A DNA stretch of 64,000 nucleotides from assembly GCA_003151475.1 (NCBI GenBank), contig PLXQ01000030.1, positions 1 to 64,000 of the forward strand. Direction: 5' to 3'. A program made the translations under genes and the position numbers. Of the stretch, positions 8,352 to 16,217 are shown one piece after another (the first letter of the stretch is position 1; each line of letters opens with the position of its first letter). The notes below the pieces were generated by a model. The model saw only the letters and a program-made list of their open reading frames with translations. It was not told the DNA's origin and made no database searches. This DNA comes from Acidimicrobiaceae bacterium (GTDB lineage Bacteria > Actinomycetota > Acidimicrobiia > Acidimicrobiales > UBA8190).

Positions 8352-9989
8352 TCAGGGCAGGGTGATCTGCCTCGTTCCGGGCGGCGGCGACCAGGCGACG
8401 GCCACCACGCCGGAGCCCGCCCCGAGCACCCGACCATGGAGCCGGTGCTCGACGAATCCCGTGGCGGCGGCGATCCCGTGCCGGCTGAGGATCTTCTGGA
8501 ACGACTCGTAGGGCCCGAAGACGAAGACGACCTCGGGCCGATTGACGGGGACCCTCTCGTCGTCCTTCACGAAACCGTGGACCGAGCTCCGTTGGGCGAA
8601 ACGGCCCATCACAGGCAAGGAGACCACCACTTCGGCGTCCGGGGGGATCGCCGGCTCGATCCGGGCCAGCTCGGCGGCGGCGGGTCGGTCGACCCACAAC
8701 CAAGCTCGGGGCACGGTGGGCAACGCGATCAGAGCGAACACCCCCAGAAGCGTTCCCCACAGCGCCAGGCTGACGGCGGCCACCCGGCGGGCCAGACGGC
8801 CCCCCTCGAGCAGCCGCACCAGCACCAACACCGAGCCGACGAGGATGAAGGGCATGGCCGGCCAGGACTGGAACGAGGCGCCGTAGCGGATGAAGGTGCC
8901 GCTTCCGTCGAGCACATTGGGCACCAGCACGACGAACGCCATCCCGAAGCCCCAGGGCGACACCAGACCGATCAGGCCGAGCACGACGAGGAAGGAGAGG
9001 GCGACCGACCAATGCGAGGCGGCCATCTGTCCCACGGCGGCCGGGTGTTCGAAGGCACCGCCGATGACCGACAGGGGCCCGACCGAACCGCGGTGGGATC
9101 CCACCAGATAGCCGTAGGACGCGCTGAACGTCCTCCCTCCGACACCGACGCCACCCACGGCGCTCAGGACACCGACCCACGCCAGACCGATGGCAGCGAT
9201 CACCGCCCCCCGCCGGCGTGTCCCGGGCCCGGCCAGAACCCCGGAGATACCCACCCCCACCAGGTAGACGCCGGCCAGCGCAGTCGACATCAGAGCCAGC
9301 GGGACCCAGCACCAGAGCCTCCGGTTCCGGCCGGCCCACAGGTCGTAGCCGACCAGGAGCACGAACAAGGCGGCGAAGGCCTCGAAGTGGAAGTCGAAAG
9401 CGATCGTCTCGTACACCCAGGGCTCGGCCACCAGAACCACGGCGGCGCCGAGGCCGAGCCAGACCCCCGCCCGATAGCTGATCCGGTTCGGGTCCCGCCT
9501 CCGGGCCCTTCCGATCACCTGCACGATCCATCCGAAGGCCACCATCTCGGTGATCACCACGGCCACGTCCTGCAGCCAGAGCAAGACGATCGGATGGGGG
9601 TAGACCCGGTCGAGCAGAGCCAGTGGCCACATGGCGAACTCGGCGTTGTTCTTCCAGAACGGAACCCCGAAACCGGCGATGAAGGGATCCAGGTTGCCGT
9701 GGGCGATCGACCACCAGGCCTGGGAGTAGTTGGCGAAGTCGATCGTCAGCGCGAAGCGGTTGTACTGGACGGTGCTGAAGACGAGCATGCCCACCAGCTG
9801 GAGAGCGAGAAGGCTCCACCCGGTGATCCGGACCCATGGGGACAACGCGCGATGAGCGAAAGGCGACGGTTCTGCGCCGTCGATGTCCTCGCCTCTCGCC
9901 GCCGTCGTCACGGCGACCGGCTCGTCGACGGCGGTCGGAGGGCAGACGACAGCCACGGAGCCTTCCCGCCCCGCGTCCTGTCGCTCCAT
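8352..9989 (-). CDS. DUF2079 multi-spanning membrane protein
   Basis: 545 residues. After about 45 polar residues there are roughly ten membrane segments, beginning with a WVRITGWSLLALQLVGMLVF-type helix. The family signature is seen in QYNRFALTIDFANYSQAWW, GVPFWKNNAEFAMWPLALL and a luminal C-terminal portion. DUF2079 proteins look like polyprenyl-phosphate-dependent glycosyltransferases (GT-C-like), but I know of no assigned substrate. It stands alone, divergent from the ABC operon at 10160 and 40 bases from the DUF35 operon start. Confidence 0.8.
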   Translation of the reverse strand: MERQDAGREGSVAVVCPPTAVDEPVAVTTAARGEDIDGAEPSPFAHRALSPWVRITGWSLLALQLVGMLVFSTVQYNRFALTIDFANYSQAWWSIAHGNLDPFIAGFGVPFWKNNAEFAMWPLALLDRVYPHPIVLLWLQDVAVVITEMVAFGWIVQVIGRARRRDPNRISYRAGVWLGLGAAVVLVAEPWVYETIAFDFHFEAFAALFVLLVGYDLWAGRNRRLWCWVPLALMSTALAGVYLVGVGISGVLAGPGTRRRGAVIAAIGLAWVGVLSAVGGVGVGGRTFSASYGYLVGSHRGSVGPLSVIGGAFEHPAAVGQMAASHWSVALSFLVVLGLIGLVSPWGFGMAFVVLVPNVLDGSGTFIRYGASFQSWPAMPFILVGSVLVLVRLLEGGRLARRVAAVSLALWGTLLGVFALIALPTVPRAWLWVDRPAAAELARIEPAIPPDAEVVVSLPVMGRFAQRSSVHGFVKDDERVPVNRPEVVFVFGPYESFQKILSRHGIAAATGFVEHRLHGRVLGAGSGVVAVAWSPPPGTRQITLP

Positions 9990-10159
9990 CGTCAGGGTAT
10001 CGGCGGTCTCCCGCTCGCCCTATAGCGATGGGGGCCCTGGCAGCCGGGCGGCCGCCGCCACCCGGCCGACGATGCGCGGGAAAGGGCGGGGAGTAGGGTC
10101 ACCCGAGACCCGCCCTGGGCGGACACTGCACGCGGACCCCGACGGAGGCCGAACCGGAG

Positions 10160-11254
10160 ATGCCGACAATCCAGGCGCGAGGTCTGACCAAGCGTTTCGG
10201 CGGAGACGTCCTCGCCGTCGATCACCTCGATTTCGACGCCCTACCCGGCGGAGTCACGGGATTCCTCGGACCGAACGGGGCCGGGAAGACCACCACCTTG
10301 CGGATGCTCCTCGGACTGGTGAACCCGACGTCGGGCTCCGTTCTCATCGACGGCCAGGACTACCGGCATCTGCCCAACCCGACGATGCGGGTGGGTGCCG
10401 TGCTCGAAGCAGCGGGTTTCCACCCGGCGCGGACCGCCGCCAACCACTTGAAGCTGGTCGCCACCGTGGCCGGTATCCCCTTCGAACGGGTCGACGAGTG
10501 CCTCGAGCTCGTGGGCCTGGCCGACACCGCCGACCGGAAGGTGGGCGGTTTCTCGATGGGCATGCGCCAACGCCTCGAGCTCGCCCGGGCCCTGCTCGGC
10601 GAGCCCGACATCCTCGTCCTCGACGAGCCGGCCAACGGCCTCGATCCGCAGGGGATCGCGTGGCTCCGCGATTTCCTCAAGTGGTACGCGACGGAGGACG
10701 CCGATAACGGCGGGGGACGGATCGTGATCGTCTCTTCGCATCTGCTGTCCGAGGCCCAGCTGACAGTGGACGACGTGATCGTCCTGGCCGGCGGCCGTCT
10801 CGCCGCCCAGGGGAAGCTGACCGAACTCTTGTCGGGCACCAAACGGGCGGTCCGGGTGAAGACGCCCGACGCCGCTCGCTTGGTCGAGGCCATGCACGCC
10901 GCCCAGCTACCGGCCACCGTCCAAGGCGGCTACGTCGTCAGTGACGGGACCCAGCCCGAGCTGGTGGGTCGCATCATGGTGGAGAACCGGATCGAGGTCC
11001 ACGAGATGACCTCCTCGACCGAATCGCTCGAGTCGTTGTTCTTCGAGCTGACCGGCGGGGAGGGGATGCATCCGGCTCACGGTGCCGACCTGATGGGCGA
11101 CTACCGGCGGATGGCGCCGGGCACACCGGCTCCGGTGACGGCTCCCCCACCGCCTGCTCCGCCAGCACCGCCCGCTCCGCCAGCACCGCCCGCTCCGCCC
11201 GCTCCGCCCGCTCCGCCCGCTCCGCCCGCTCCGCCAGCTCCGGAAGCCCCATGA
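10160..11254 (+). CDS. ABC transporter ATP-binding protein with Pro-rich tail
   Basis: 364 residues. Walker A GPNGAGKT at 37-44, signature FSMGMRQRLELA near 131-142, Walker B ILVLDEP at 151-157, switch SSH at 192-194. It resembles DrrA/CcmA-type exporter ATPases. The conserved domain ends near residue 300; the last 40 residues are almost pure Pro/Ala repeats (PPAPPAPPAP-like), encoded by a tandem nucleotide repeat at about 11140-11245. The stop overlaps the permease start by four bases. The exported substrate is unknown. Confidence 0.92.
   Translation: MPTIQARGLTKRFGGDVLAVDHLDFDALPGGVTGFLGPNGAGKTTTLRMLLGLVNPTSGSVLIDGQDYRHLPNPTMRVGAVLEAAGFHPARTAANHLKLVATVAGIPFERVDECLELVGLADTADRKVGGFSMGMRQRLELARALLGEPDILVLDEPANGLDPQGIAWLRDFLKWYATEDADNGGGRIVIVSSHLLSEAQLTVDDVIVLAGGRLAAQGKLTELLSGTKRAVRVKTPDAARLVEAMHAAQLPATVQGGYVVSDGTQPELVGRIMVENRIEVHEMTSSTESLESLFFELTGGEGMHPAHGADLMGDYRRMAPGTPAPVTAPPPPAPPAPPAPPAPPAPPAPPAPPAPPAPPAPEAP
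11140..11245 (+). repeat. In-frame proline-alanine coding tandem repeat
   Basis: Iterations of a nine-base unit, CCGCCCGCT or CCAGCACCG variants, encode repeated Pro-Pro-Ala/Ala-Pro-Pro at the end of the ABC ATPase. Copy number is likely to vary through slippage. Confidence 0.85.
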
Positions 11255-12117
11255 CCCGGTTGCTCAGGGCCGAGGTCCGAAAACTCTGGACGGTCTGGTC
11301 GACGTTCGTGCTCTTCGTGATCCTGGTGGTGATCGACCTCGGCTTCGGTTTCGCCATCGCCTTTGCGCCGGGCGGACGACGGGGCGGGACGGCCGGGATC
11401 GTCCCCCACGGTTCCTCGCAGTGGTTCGTCAACGTCTTCTCGGTGCTCGACAACGCGCGGCTGCTCGCCCTCGTGCTCGGTGTCCTGATCATCACCGGTG
11501 AGTACCGCCACAAGACGGTGACCCCGACCTTCCTGGCCGAACCCCGTCGGGGCCGGGTGGTGATGGCCAAGCTGGGAACCGCATTCGGCGGTGGCGTGGC
11601 GCTCGGCGTCCTCACCATGCTGATGGGCCTCGTGCTCGGCTTCGTCCTCGTCGCCGTGAAGGTGCACTCGTGTCTGACGTCGCTGTCGCGGGCGGGCGTG
11701 CAGCAGGGATTGTCACAGACGATGTGCCGGGCCCAGCACGGGCTCTACTTCGTGGCGACGACCCACGAGATGTGGCACGAGTGGTCGCGGATCGCCCCCG
11801 GCGTGATCCTGGGGACGGGCCTCTTCGCCATCTACGGGCTCGGACTCGGGGCGTTGCTCAAGAACCAGGTCGTCGCCATCGTCGTGGGGCTCGGTTTCAC
11901 CCTGGTGGTGGAGACGATCATCGGCGCCATCTGGCCCTCCATCGGCCAGTACCTCCCGGGGCAGGCGGCCACCGCCCTCGAGGACGCCGGCCGGACGACC
12001 TTCGGCGAGACCACCCGACTCCTGCCCTGGTGGGGAGGGGCGGTGATGCTCGTCGTCTACGGAGTCGCCTTATCCGTGGTGGGGACCCTCACGACTCTGC
12101 GATCAGACGTGACCTGA
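11251..12117 (+). CDS. ABC-2 type transporter permease
   Basis: 288 residues with about six membrane helices (LWTVWSTFVLFVILVVIDLG first, ending with GGAVMLVVYGVALSVVG). A conserved EYRHKTVTPTFLAEP stretch after the second helix is typical of ABC-2/NatB-like permeases. A loop near residues 135-170 carries two cysteines and is probably extracellular. It overlaps the ATPase gene by ATGA, so the two form an exporter operon. Possible cargo: lipid, drug or peptide. Confidence 0.88.
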   Translation: MTRLLRAEVRKLWTVWSTFVLFVILVVIDLGFGFAIAFAPGGRRGGTAGIVPHGSSQWFVNVFSVLDNARLLALVLGVLIITGEYRHKTVTPTFLAEPRRGRVVMAKLGTAFGGGVALGVLTMLMGLVLGFVLVAVKVHSCLTSLSRAGVQQGLSQTMCRAQHGLYFVATTHEMWHEWSRIAPGVILGTGLFAIYGLGLGALLKNQVVAIVVGLGFTLVVETIIGAIWPSIGQYLPGQAATALEDAGRTTFGETTRLLPWWGGAVMLVVYGVALSVVGTLTTLRSDVT

Positions 12118-12175
12118 CCTGACCCCGCGCGACCTGCCCCGGCGCCGGCCAGGCGTGATCTGACCCGGGCGCCGC

Positions 12176-13255
12176 CTAGAAGGTGAGGATCTGGCGGATG
12201 GTCTCGCCGCGCTTCATGGCGTCGAAGGCGTCCTGGGCCTTGGAGATGTCCATCCGGCTGGTGATCATGCCCTCGAGGTCGAGGCGGCCGGCCTTCCAGA
12301 GTCGGATGAGACGGTCGAACTCCACCCGGACGTCGGCCGAGCCCCAATAGGAGCCGAGGAGCTTCTTCTCCTGGAAGAAGAGCTCGAAGCAGTTGAACTC
12401 GACCATGGCGTCCATCTTGCCGGCGCCGACGATGACAGCGGTGCCGCCGCGGCGGACGGCGTCGTAGGCGGCCCGGATGGTGAGGGGGATGCCGATGCAC
12501 TCGAAGGCGTAGTCGAAGCCCTCGCCCCCGGTGATCTCCCCCGAGGCGTCGTCGAGCTGGTCGGGCTTCACCCCCCGGGTGGCGCCGAAGCGCTTGGCGT
12601 CCTCGAGCTTGGAGTCGATGGTGTCGACGGCCACGATCTCCGCCGCCCCGGCGATCCGGGCCCCCTGGATGGCGGCCACCCCGACACCGCCGGCGCCGAA
12701 GACGACGACGTTCGATCCCGGCTTGACCTTGGCCGTGTTGAGCGCGGCGCCCACACCGGTGGTGACACCGCAACCGATGAGGGCACCGATCTCATAGGGG
12801 ACGTCCTCGGCCATCTTGACCACGGCCTGGCGGGGAACGACGAGCTCCTCGGCGAAGGTGCCGGTGCCGACGAAACCGAAGAGGGGGGTGCCGCCGCGAG
12901 AGAAGTGGGTGGAGCCGGCGATGTTGAACATGATGTTCACGCAGAGGTTGGCCTCACCGCGCAGACATGCCTTGCACTGCCCGCAGGGCGGCGTCCAGGC
13001 GATGATGACGTGGTCGCCCACGGCGATGTCGGCCGCCCCCTCGCCCACGGCGATCACCTCGCCGGCGCCCTCGTGACCGAGGATGGCCGGAGCGGGCTGG
13101 GGCAGGGTGCCGTTCATGGCCGAGAGGTCGGAGTGACAGACACCGGCGGCGTGGATCTTGACCTTGACCTCGCCCGGCCCCGGGTTGTCGACCTCGACGT
13201 CGTCGTGGTACTCGATGACTTCTGACCCGGCTTCGTACCAGACCGCAGCACGCAT
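12176..13255 (-). CDS. Zinc-dependent medium-chain alcohol dehydrogenase
   Basis: 359 residues. The catalytic zinc Cys is in AGVCHSDLSAM, the GHEGAGEV motif follows, the structural zinc loop is CGQCKACLRGEANLC, and a Rossmann GAGGVGVAAIQGA motif binds NAD(P). It oxidises an alcohol to an aldehyde; the substrate cannot be read from sequence. The ATG at 13255 is preceded by GGAGGGGAG. It resembles mycobacterial AdhD-type enzymes. Repeated TAGAAC-containing units lie between this gene and the upstream TetR gene. Confidence 0.92.
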   Translation of the reverse strand: MRAAVWYEAGSEVIEYHDDVEVDNPGPGEVKVKIHAAGVCHSDLSAMNGTLPQPAPAILGHEGAGEVIAVGEGAADIAVGDHVIIAWTPPCGQCKACLRGEANLCVNIMFNIAGSTHFSRGGTPLFGFVGTGTFAEELVVPRQAVVKMAEDVPYEIGALIGCGVTTGVGAALNTAKVKPGSNVVVFGAGGVGVAAIQGARIAGAAEIVAVDTIDSKLEDAKRFGATRGVKPDQLDDASGEITGGEGFDYAFECIGIPLTIRAAYDAVRRGGTAVIVGAGKMDAMVEFNCFELFFQEKKLLGSYWGSADVRVEFDRLIRLWKAGRLDLEGMITSRMDISKAQDAFDAMKRGETIRQILTF

Positions 13256-13383
13256 AGCGGCTCCCCTCCTGCTTGGCTTCCTGGGCATTCGACCAGATGA
13301 GGACCGGAGCCGCAACATCGGGCCCCAGCCGGACCGGTCCCGCTTCGGTCCCGGACCGGCCCTCGATCGGCTCTTTTTCTTCC

Positions 13384-13434
13384 GGTGCTGTTCTAGCTGT
13401 TCTTCCGGTGCTGTTCTAGCGGTGCTGTTCTAGC
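13384..13434. repeat. Three copies of GGTGCTGTTCTAGC upstream of the alcohol dehydrogenase
   Basis: The unit occurs at 13384-13397, 13407-13420 and 13421-13434. On the minus strand each unit contains TAGAAC, the half-site of KstR-like operators. They lie about 130-180 bases upstream of the dehydrogenase start, just past the stop of the TetR gene. Regulatory function is only a possibility. Confidence 0.7.
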
Positions 13435-13443
13435 GGGCGGCGG

Positions 13444-14058
13444 TCAGGCTTCGCGCGCGGCGACGGGGAGGATCTCCTCGGGGAGCAGGAGACGGACGGC
13501 TATGGCCAGCTCGTCGCGGACCCTGTTCATGTCCGACCAGCCGTTGACCCAGCCGACGAGGGCCGAGTACCAGACGTGGCCGATGATCCTGGTCCGCTCG
13601 GCGTGGTCGGGGGGCTGGGGCTCACCGACGGCCCGGCTGATGATGCCGTCCATGAGGGCCCCCATCTGCTGCTGGCACTCGATGGCGGCCCGGTCGGGCG
13701 AGGCCAGGGACATGAAGACGGCGGAGACCAGCTGGGGTTGGCGGGCCATGGCCCGGAGCGCCCGTTCGAGGACGTCAAGGACCCGTTCGGAGGCGTTGCG
13801 GCCCCGGGGGGGCATCTGGGCGAGGCGCTGGTCGAGCTGCTCCACCCAGTGGACGAGGGCGGCGGCCAGGAGGTGATCCTTGGAGGTGAAGTAGCGGTAG
13901 ACGGTTCCCATGGCCACATGGGCCCGGGCGGCCACGTCGCGCATCTGGACCGCCTCGTAGCCACCTTCGAGTCCGAGCTCCATGGCGGCGTCGACGACCC
14001 GCTGCCTGCGCGCTTCCTGAGCGCGCGTCAGCGAACGCGGGAGGGTGCTTTCCTGCAC
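13444..14058 (-). CDS. KstR-like TetR family regulator
   Basis: 204 residues from a GTG at 14058. The DNA-binding half matches KstR closely: GGYEAVQMRDVAARAHVAMG followed by TVYRYFTSKDHLL. Mycobacterial KstR represses sterol uptake and side-chain/ring catabolic genes and is released by a CoA-ester intermediate. The C-terminal half keeps the helical ligand-binding shape (ISRAVGEPQPPDHAERTRII). It is divergent from a second TetR gene, with a CTGAC-N5-GTCAG palindrome between them, so autoregulation is likely. The frame extends upstream; the GTG start is preferred because homologues begin near here. Confidence 0.82.
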   Translation of the reverse strand: MQESTLPRSLTRAQEARRQRVVDAAMELGLEGGYEAVQMRDVAARAHVAMGTVYRYFTSKDHLLAAALVHWVEQLDQRLAQMPPRGRNASERVLDVLERALRAMARQPQLVSAVFMSLASPDRAAIECQQQMGALMDGIISRAVGEPQPPDHAERTRIIGHVWYSALVGWVNGWSDMNRVRDELAIAVRLLLPEEILPVAAREA

Positions 14059-14128
14059 GGTTCTGCACCCTACTCGGGGCACTGCCAGGGACGGAATCCG
14101 AAGTTGCGCGGCCGACACCCATCCGGAA

Positions 14129-14143
14129 CTGACCATCCGTCAG
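14129..14143. promoter_or_regulatory. CTGAC-N5-GTCAG operator (exact), TetR divergon
   Basis: CTGACCATCCGTCAG, a perfect palindrome in its outer ten bases. It lies 25 bases before the start of the rightward TetR gene (14168) and 70 bases from the leftward KstR-like gene. The same palindrome recurs at 27410 and 37019, with one-mismatch copies at 56286 and 62571. Confidence 0.65.
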
Positions 14144-14167
14144 GGCCCGAACTAGCCTTCGACGGGC

Positions 14168-14842
14168 ATGCCCCGAGACTCCGGCACCCTGGCCACCACC
14201 GACGGACGGGTCCCCGGACGGCGGGGCCGCGCCACCCGGCAGCGCCTTCTCGAATGCACCTCGGAACTGCTGACCCAGACGCCGTGGCGATCGATCAAGG
14301 TGATCGATATCGCCCGGCAGGCGGGGACCTCGCCCGCCACCTTCTACCAGTACTTCGAGAACGTCGAGCAGGCCATCCTGGTATTGGCCGAGGAGCTGAT
14401 GGAGGGCGCCTCTCTCCTGGCCGAATTGGTCGATGGCGACTGGACCGAGGATGCGAGTTGGGAGACCGCCAGCTCCGTGGTGACGGGCTTCATGGGCTAC
14501 TGGGAGACGAACCGTTCGGTCTTCCGGGTCGTCGAGCTGGCCACCGAGGAGGGTGACCTGCGTTTCCAGGGGCTGCGGGTCCGGGCCCTGAACGCCGTGA
14601 CCGTCACCCTGGCCCGGGTTATCGGCGCCGGCGGCGCCGAGACGAGCCCGGCGGGGACCGATCCCATGGCCGTCGCCGGCACCCTGATCTCGATGCTCGC
14701 CCATGTGGCCGCCCATCAATACGGCTTCGAGTTCTGGGGGATCCGGACGACGGCGATGGTGGACACCCAGGCCCGGGTGCTGCACTGGGCCGTCACCGGC
14801 CGGGCCGCAGCCGAAGTGGCGTCGGCACCGGCCGTCGGCTGA
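14168..14842 (+). CDS. TetR family transcriptional regulator
   Basis: 224 residues. An arginine-rich arm (GRRGRATRQRLLE) precedes a typical TetR helix-turn-helix, IKVIDIARQAGTSPATFYQ YFENVEQAIL. The ligand-binding half is helical with no recognised signature. It is divergent from the KstR-like gene and 19 bases upstream of pdxH on the same strand. It or its divergent neighbour is the leading candidate to bind the CTGAC-N5-GTCAG sites. Its ligand is unknown; an acyl-CoA would fit the genes carrying the site. Confidence 0.85.
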   Translation: MPRDSGTLATTDGRVPGRRGRATRQRLLECTSELLTQTPWRSIKVIDIARQAGTSPATFYQYFENVEQAILVLAEELMEGASLLAELVDGDWTEDASWETASSVVTGFMGYWETNRSVFRVVELATEEGDLRFQGLRVRALNAVTVTLARVIGAGGAETSPAGTDPMAVAGTLISMLAHVAAHQYGFEFWGIRTTAMVDTQARVLHWAVTGRAAAEVASAPAVG

Positions 14843-14861
14843 GTCGATCGGTCAGATCCCG

Positions 14862-15476
14862 GTGACCGCCGAGCACTTCGAGCCGCTGTCCGAGAGCGAG
14901 CTGGACCACGACCCACTCGTTCAGTTCGGGGTCTGGTTCGCGGCGGCCTCGGAGGTGGTCCGGCTGCCCGAAGCGGTGGCGATCGCCACCGTCGGTGCCG
15001 ACGGCCGGCCGTCGCTGCGGATGGTGCTGGCCAAAGCCTGGGACGACCGGGGCTTCGTCTTCCACACCCACTACGAGAGCCCGAAGGCCCTGGCGCTGAG
15101 GGCCAACCCCTTCGCCGCGCTGCTCTTTTACTGGGACCCCCTCGGCCGGCAGGTCCGGATCGTCGGTGCGGTGGAGAAGGTGAGCGCCGAGGAATCGGAC
15201 CGGTACTTCTCGACCCGGCCCCGGGGAGGACAGATCGGCGCCCATGCCTCGGAGCAGAGCCGACCGATCGAGAGCCGGGCCCTGCTCGACCAGAGGGTGG
15301 CCGAGCTGACAGCGAAGTACGAAGGCGGCCCCGTACCGCGCCCGCCGTCATGGGGTGGCTTCCGGCTGCGGCCCGAGAGCTTCGAGTTCTGGCAGAGCCG
15401 CGACGACCGTCTGCACGACCGCTTCCTCTACAGCCGCGATGGCGACTCCTGGAAGATCGAACGTCTCCAGCCCTGA
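14862..15476 (+). CDS. pdxH: Pyridoxamine 5'-phosphate oxidase
   Basis: 204 residues, normal for PdxH. It oxidises pyridoxine or pyridoxamine 5'-phosphate to pyridoxal 5'-phosphate with FMN. Visible features: SLRMVLAKAWDDRGFVFHTH in the FMN-binding strand pair, SPKALALRANPFAALLFYW, QVRIVGAVEKV, an IGAHASEQSRPI segment, and the C-terminal WEFWQ-type motif seen here as FEFWQSRDDRLHDR. I chose the GTG at 14862, 19 bases after the TetR stop; the longer open frame overlaps TetR coding. It ends five bases before a convergent gene. Confidence 0.93.
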   Translation: MTAEHFEPLSESELDHDPLVQFGVWFAAASEVVRLPEAVAIATVGADGRPSLRMVLAKAWDDRGFVFHTHYESPKALALRANPFAALLFYWDPLGRQVRIVGAVEKVSAEESDRYFSTRPRGGQIGAHASEQSRPIESRALLDQRVAELTAKYEGGPVPRPPSWGGFRLRPESFEFWQSRDDRLHDRFLYSRDGDSWKIERLQP

Positions 15477-15481
15477 CCGCC

Positions 15482-16123
15482 CTACCGCATCGGCGCGTCG
15501 GATCCCGCCCCCGGCACCGTGATGTCCACCGTCGACGCACACGGAACGACCGTTCCCGCCCGGGGCGACTGCGCGGTGATGCTCTGCGCCTTGGTCGGAT
15601 CTGGTTGGTCCGGTCCAACAGGCCATGAGTGGGGAACCGGCCCTCCGTTGACGGTGACGGCCAGGGGGCACTTCTGCGCGGCGAGTGCACGGATGCCGTT
15701 CGTCGGGTTGCCGAAGAAGTCGCGGCCTTCCACGAGGCTGGCTACGTTCGCCGGGTCCGCGAGTCCGACCAGTTGGGGCACCGCCGTCCTTGTCGGTCCG
15801 TAGTTCAGCCGCGGACTCTGCGTTCCGAACTCCGAAATCAGTAACAGCGTTATGACGACGACGGAGAAGATCGAGCTGACCAGACCGAGGACAACGCCGA
15901 TCCTCACGCGGGCGCGACTTCCCCGTCCACCGTTTGCCATGCGTTTGCGCGCCCGGTAGCCGCAAACAAGCGCCGGGATGCCGGCGATGAACCCGAAGAG
16001 GAATATCGCGAGGACTAACGACACGATGCCGAGAATCAGACACGCCTTGACCAGTCGCGTTGCATCAGGCGCCTGTGTCTCTGATGGCGGTAGCTGAACG
16101 TCGGGAACGCGCATCTCCGGCAC
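15482..16123 (-). CDS. DUF4190-like membrane protein with C-terminal PASTA-like domain
   Basis: 213 residues. The N-terminus is cytoplasmic, then come two membrane segments (ACLILGIVSLVLAIFLFGFI and GVVLGLVSSIFSVVVITLLL) with a basic loop between them, as in DUF4190 proteins. The C-terminal third, ending AQSPRAGTVVPCASTVDITV, looks like a PASTA repeat (cell-wall or muropeptide binding). Base composition is less GC-rich than in its neighbours. The GTG at 16123 and the ATG at 16114 are both possible starts. Confidence 0.65.
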   Translation of the reverse strand: MPEMRVPDVQLPPSETQAPDATRLVKACLILGIVSLVLAIFLFGFIAGIPALVCGYRARKRMANGGRGSRARVRIGVVLGLVSSIFSVVVITLLLISEFGTQSPRLNYGPTRTAVPQLVGLADPANVASLVEGRDFFGNPTNGIRALAAQKCPLAVTVNGGPVPHSWPVGPDQPDPTKAQSITAQSPRAGTVVPCASTVDITVPGAGSDAPMR

Positions 16124-16217
16124 TCCATGGAGATCGGCTCAGGATGTCTCGGTCTGAAGAGTCGCCGCCCCGGGTTGGCTGGACGCCGGTTCCGTGAGGG
16201 CTGGCACCCAGGACGGG

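Noticed and set aside
11140..11245. Possible CRISPR-like or minisatellite array
   Set aside because: The units are in-frame Pro/Ala codons with no spacers; it is a coding repeat.
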